Assembly (NCBI GenBank): GCA_022829145.1
Contig: CM040741.1
Span: forward strand, 52,298,180 to 52,362,179
DNA: 64,000 bases
Origin: Albula goreensis
Lineage: Eukaryota; Chordata; Actinopteri; Albuliformes; Albulidae
Direction: 5' to 3'
Shown here in pieces: positions 62,477-64,000 of the stretch. The stretch's first letter is position 1. Each line of letters starts with the position of its first letter. The position numbers and the translations under genes were made by a program. The notes under the pieces are model-generated. The model saw nothing but the letters and a program-made list of their open reading frames with translations, did not search any database and was not told where the DNA came from.

Positions 62477-64000
62477 TACAACATGCAATGAATTAATGAG
62501 AGATGTAGGCTTACATAGGGATGTAGTAATTGAAACTTTTTGAAAAGTTTTTAAATTGTAAAAGGTATGGCACATGGGAAAAAATAATGATTTTATTTAA
62601 CTTGTTAAAGGCAAAACTAGGTGTAAGGTTATATGAAAATAATATGCTATGAGAAGGTCAGACAACACCAGTGCTGAAGGCAAGGGGTGTTCCTTCTGTG
62701 AAGTGAAAAATCATGACATTTTTCCCATGCTGCAATTGTTCTATCAATATCTCATACCGTGACATCACTCGTCCTAAATAAACCCTTCTCTTAATAGCCT
62801 GGCAGTATATTTTAACAAATGAATACCTGTTTCCAATAATCATATCATCAAAAAACATATGTTTGATGTTTTTTTGTCACACCGTCTTTCAATAATCCCC
62901 AAAGCTTTAGCTTTGATCATACAGTTTTAAAACATGTTTACCTTCTCTACACAACACCATTTCATTGGCTTAGTTGAAACACCTGGATATTGCAAAAATG
63001 CGACTAAAACTGTCCATTTTAGGGTGTGCTAATTCTTCTAACATGTAACTGTGGCACGCTTTCCCTTCTGGTGATGTAAGAGTGAAGTAAAATAAATGAA
63101 TTGCATTATTCCTCAAATGTGCAACTTCCACAAACAGTCCTGTGGACAGTCCATTGGCACTGTAAAAATATGGTCAGTCTATTCTTCAAAAAGTGGTTGC
63201 TTTTCCTGAGTCCACTTTTATCTGGTGTTTCAATGTACCTGTTCCATGTACATTAATTTTTGCGCATTTGGGTCTTAAAGCAAATAATTCTTAGAAGCTA
63301 TTATTTTACAGGAAATAAATAAAGTATGACCAATTTGTTAAAAAGATGGTTACAATAGACAGCAGTTGGTGAGCCAAAGTGATGCAATTATCACATCACT
63401 GACAAAAAAAACAAAAACCCAGGTGTGGGTCTGGCTATGTATTAAATGAAGGTTTCATGTGGTAAAACTCTCTTTTTCACACATGGTATGTGTCCAAAAC
63501 CCACAAGGGCCTTGGGAAAAAGGGACGTTTTCATGCTTTTTTGGTGAGGGCTCACCCTGTGGCAAAGAGAATTACCATGTAAATCTTACACTATGCATAT
63601 CTGTATGTACAGTAGATGCAGTTCAATTAAATAACTGTTGAGAAATGGAACTGAATAAATTGTAAAATTATTTCAGTTGCTGTCTTCTTATGGCAAAAAG
63701 CCAACTACAACCACTTTGTTTGTTGCCACGTAAAAGCAGGGATCAAAGTACACAAATAACATATGCGGACTATGCAGAATTGCTTTAGTTGCTTTCCCTC
63801 ATTTGTCCCTTTCAAAATATTATATAGTCAGCAGACTTTCCAAGTGTTATATTTCATCATACAGATGTTAAATAAATGACTTAAAATACAAGGTTATTTT
63901 CTCTCTCTATGGACCATGTATAGGAATTTTCCAAGGTGGATTTTTTTTATTTCATTATGTTTTATAATAGGTCAAACTATGTATTTTTTTAAGTTTGATT
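62477..64000. other. gene-free stretch
   Basis: AT-rich to the window end with no recognisable gene or repeat family. Confidence 0.45.

Overview
The window looks like teleost fish nuclear DNA. It is AT-rich and gene-poor, with many long (CA)n/(TG)n microsatellites. It carries fragments of repeat families I know from ray-finned fishes: a HAmo-like tRNA-derived SINE, the TTTAGCAGAYGC..TATCCAAAGCGACTTACA tail module, a Tc1-like 3' end, a GTAAAGTGTTACC-ended MITE and a tyrosine-recombinase retroelement. The one clear protein gene is a vertebrate cardiac-type essential myosin light chain. I cannot name the species.

Left third (1-16564). A 53-bp minisatellite (1426-1738), a CA tract and a (GAAT)13 tract lie at the start. 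Next comes a long imperfect palindrome (5197-5284). A 5'-truncated LINE insertion with a poly(A) tail and perfect 15-nt target-site duplications follows (5440-5571). The main gene, an essential myosin light chain of the MYL3/MYL4 class, is on the minus strand at 8331-8939. It is one uninterrupted 202-codon reading frame, although this family is normally split by introns, so I read it as a retrogene with an intact frame. Upstream of its ATG are a TATA box, a perfect CArg box (CCTATATAGG), a near-CArg box and a GATA site. Downstream are AATAAA and a short A-rich remnant. Everything else here looks non-coding.

Middle (16565-20710). A GC-rich 4.1-kb element on the minus strand has split direct repeats in the order A1 - coding region - B1 - A2 - B2, with B1 and A2 abutting exactly. 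It holds gag-like blocks with CCCH and Cys/His zinc motifs and an RNase H remnant of DIRS/Ngaro type. It is a broken, non-autonomous fossil, but its repeats are about 99% identical, so it inserted recently, probably moved in trans.

Right part (20711-64000). This is a long gene-poor stretch with microsatellites, hairpins and several transposon fossils: a near-perfect 33-bp-arm hairpin (22312-22392), a Tc1-like 3' end (about 32888-32960), a possible piggyBac-type MITE (40172-40747), a TGTCATGACA-rich MITE (about 43175-43489), two SINE/LINE tail fragments (47312, 48912), a SINE (about 54190-54362) and a decayed tRNA-Lys(TTT) copy (62404-62476). One short coding-like block on the plus strand (45121-45263) may be the terminal exon of an unidentified gene.

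No operon-like organisation or multi-gene system is visible. The window is best read as a gene desert or large intron holding one retrogene and a record of several retrotransposition and transposition mechanisms. All calls come from reading the sequence; no database search was run.
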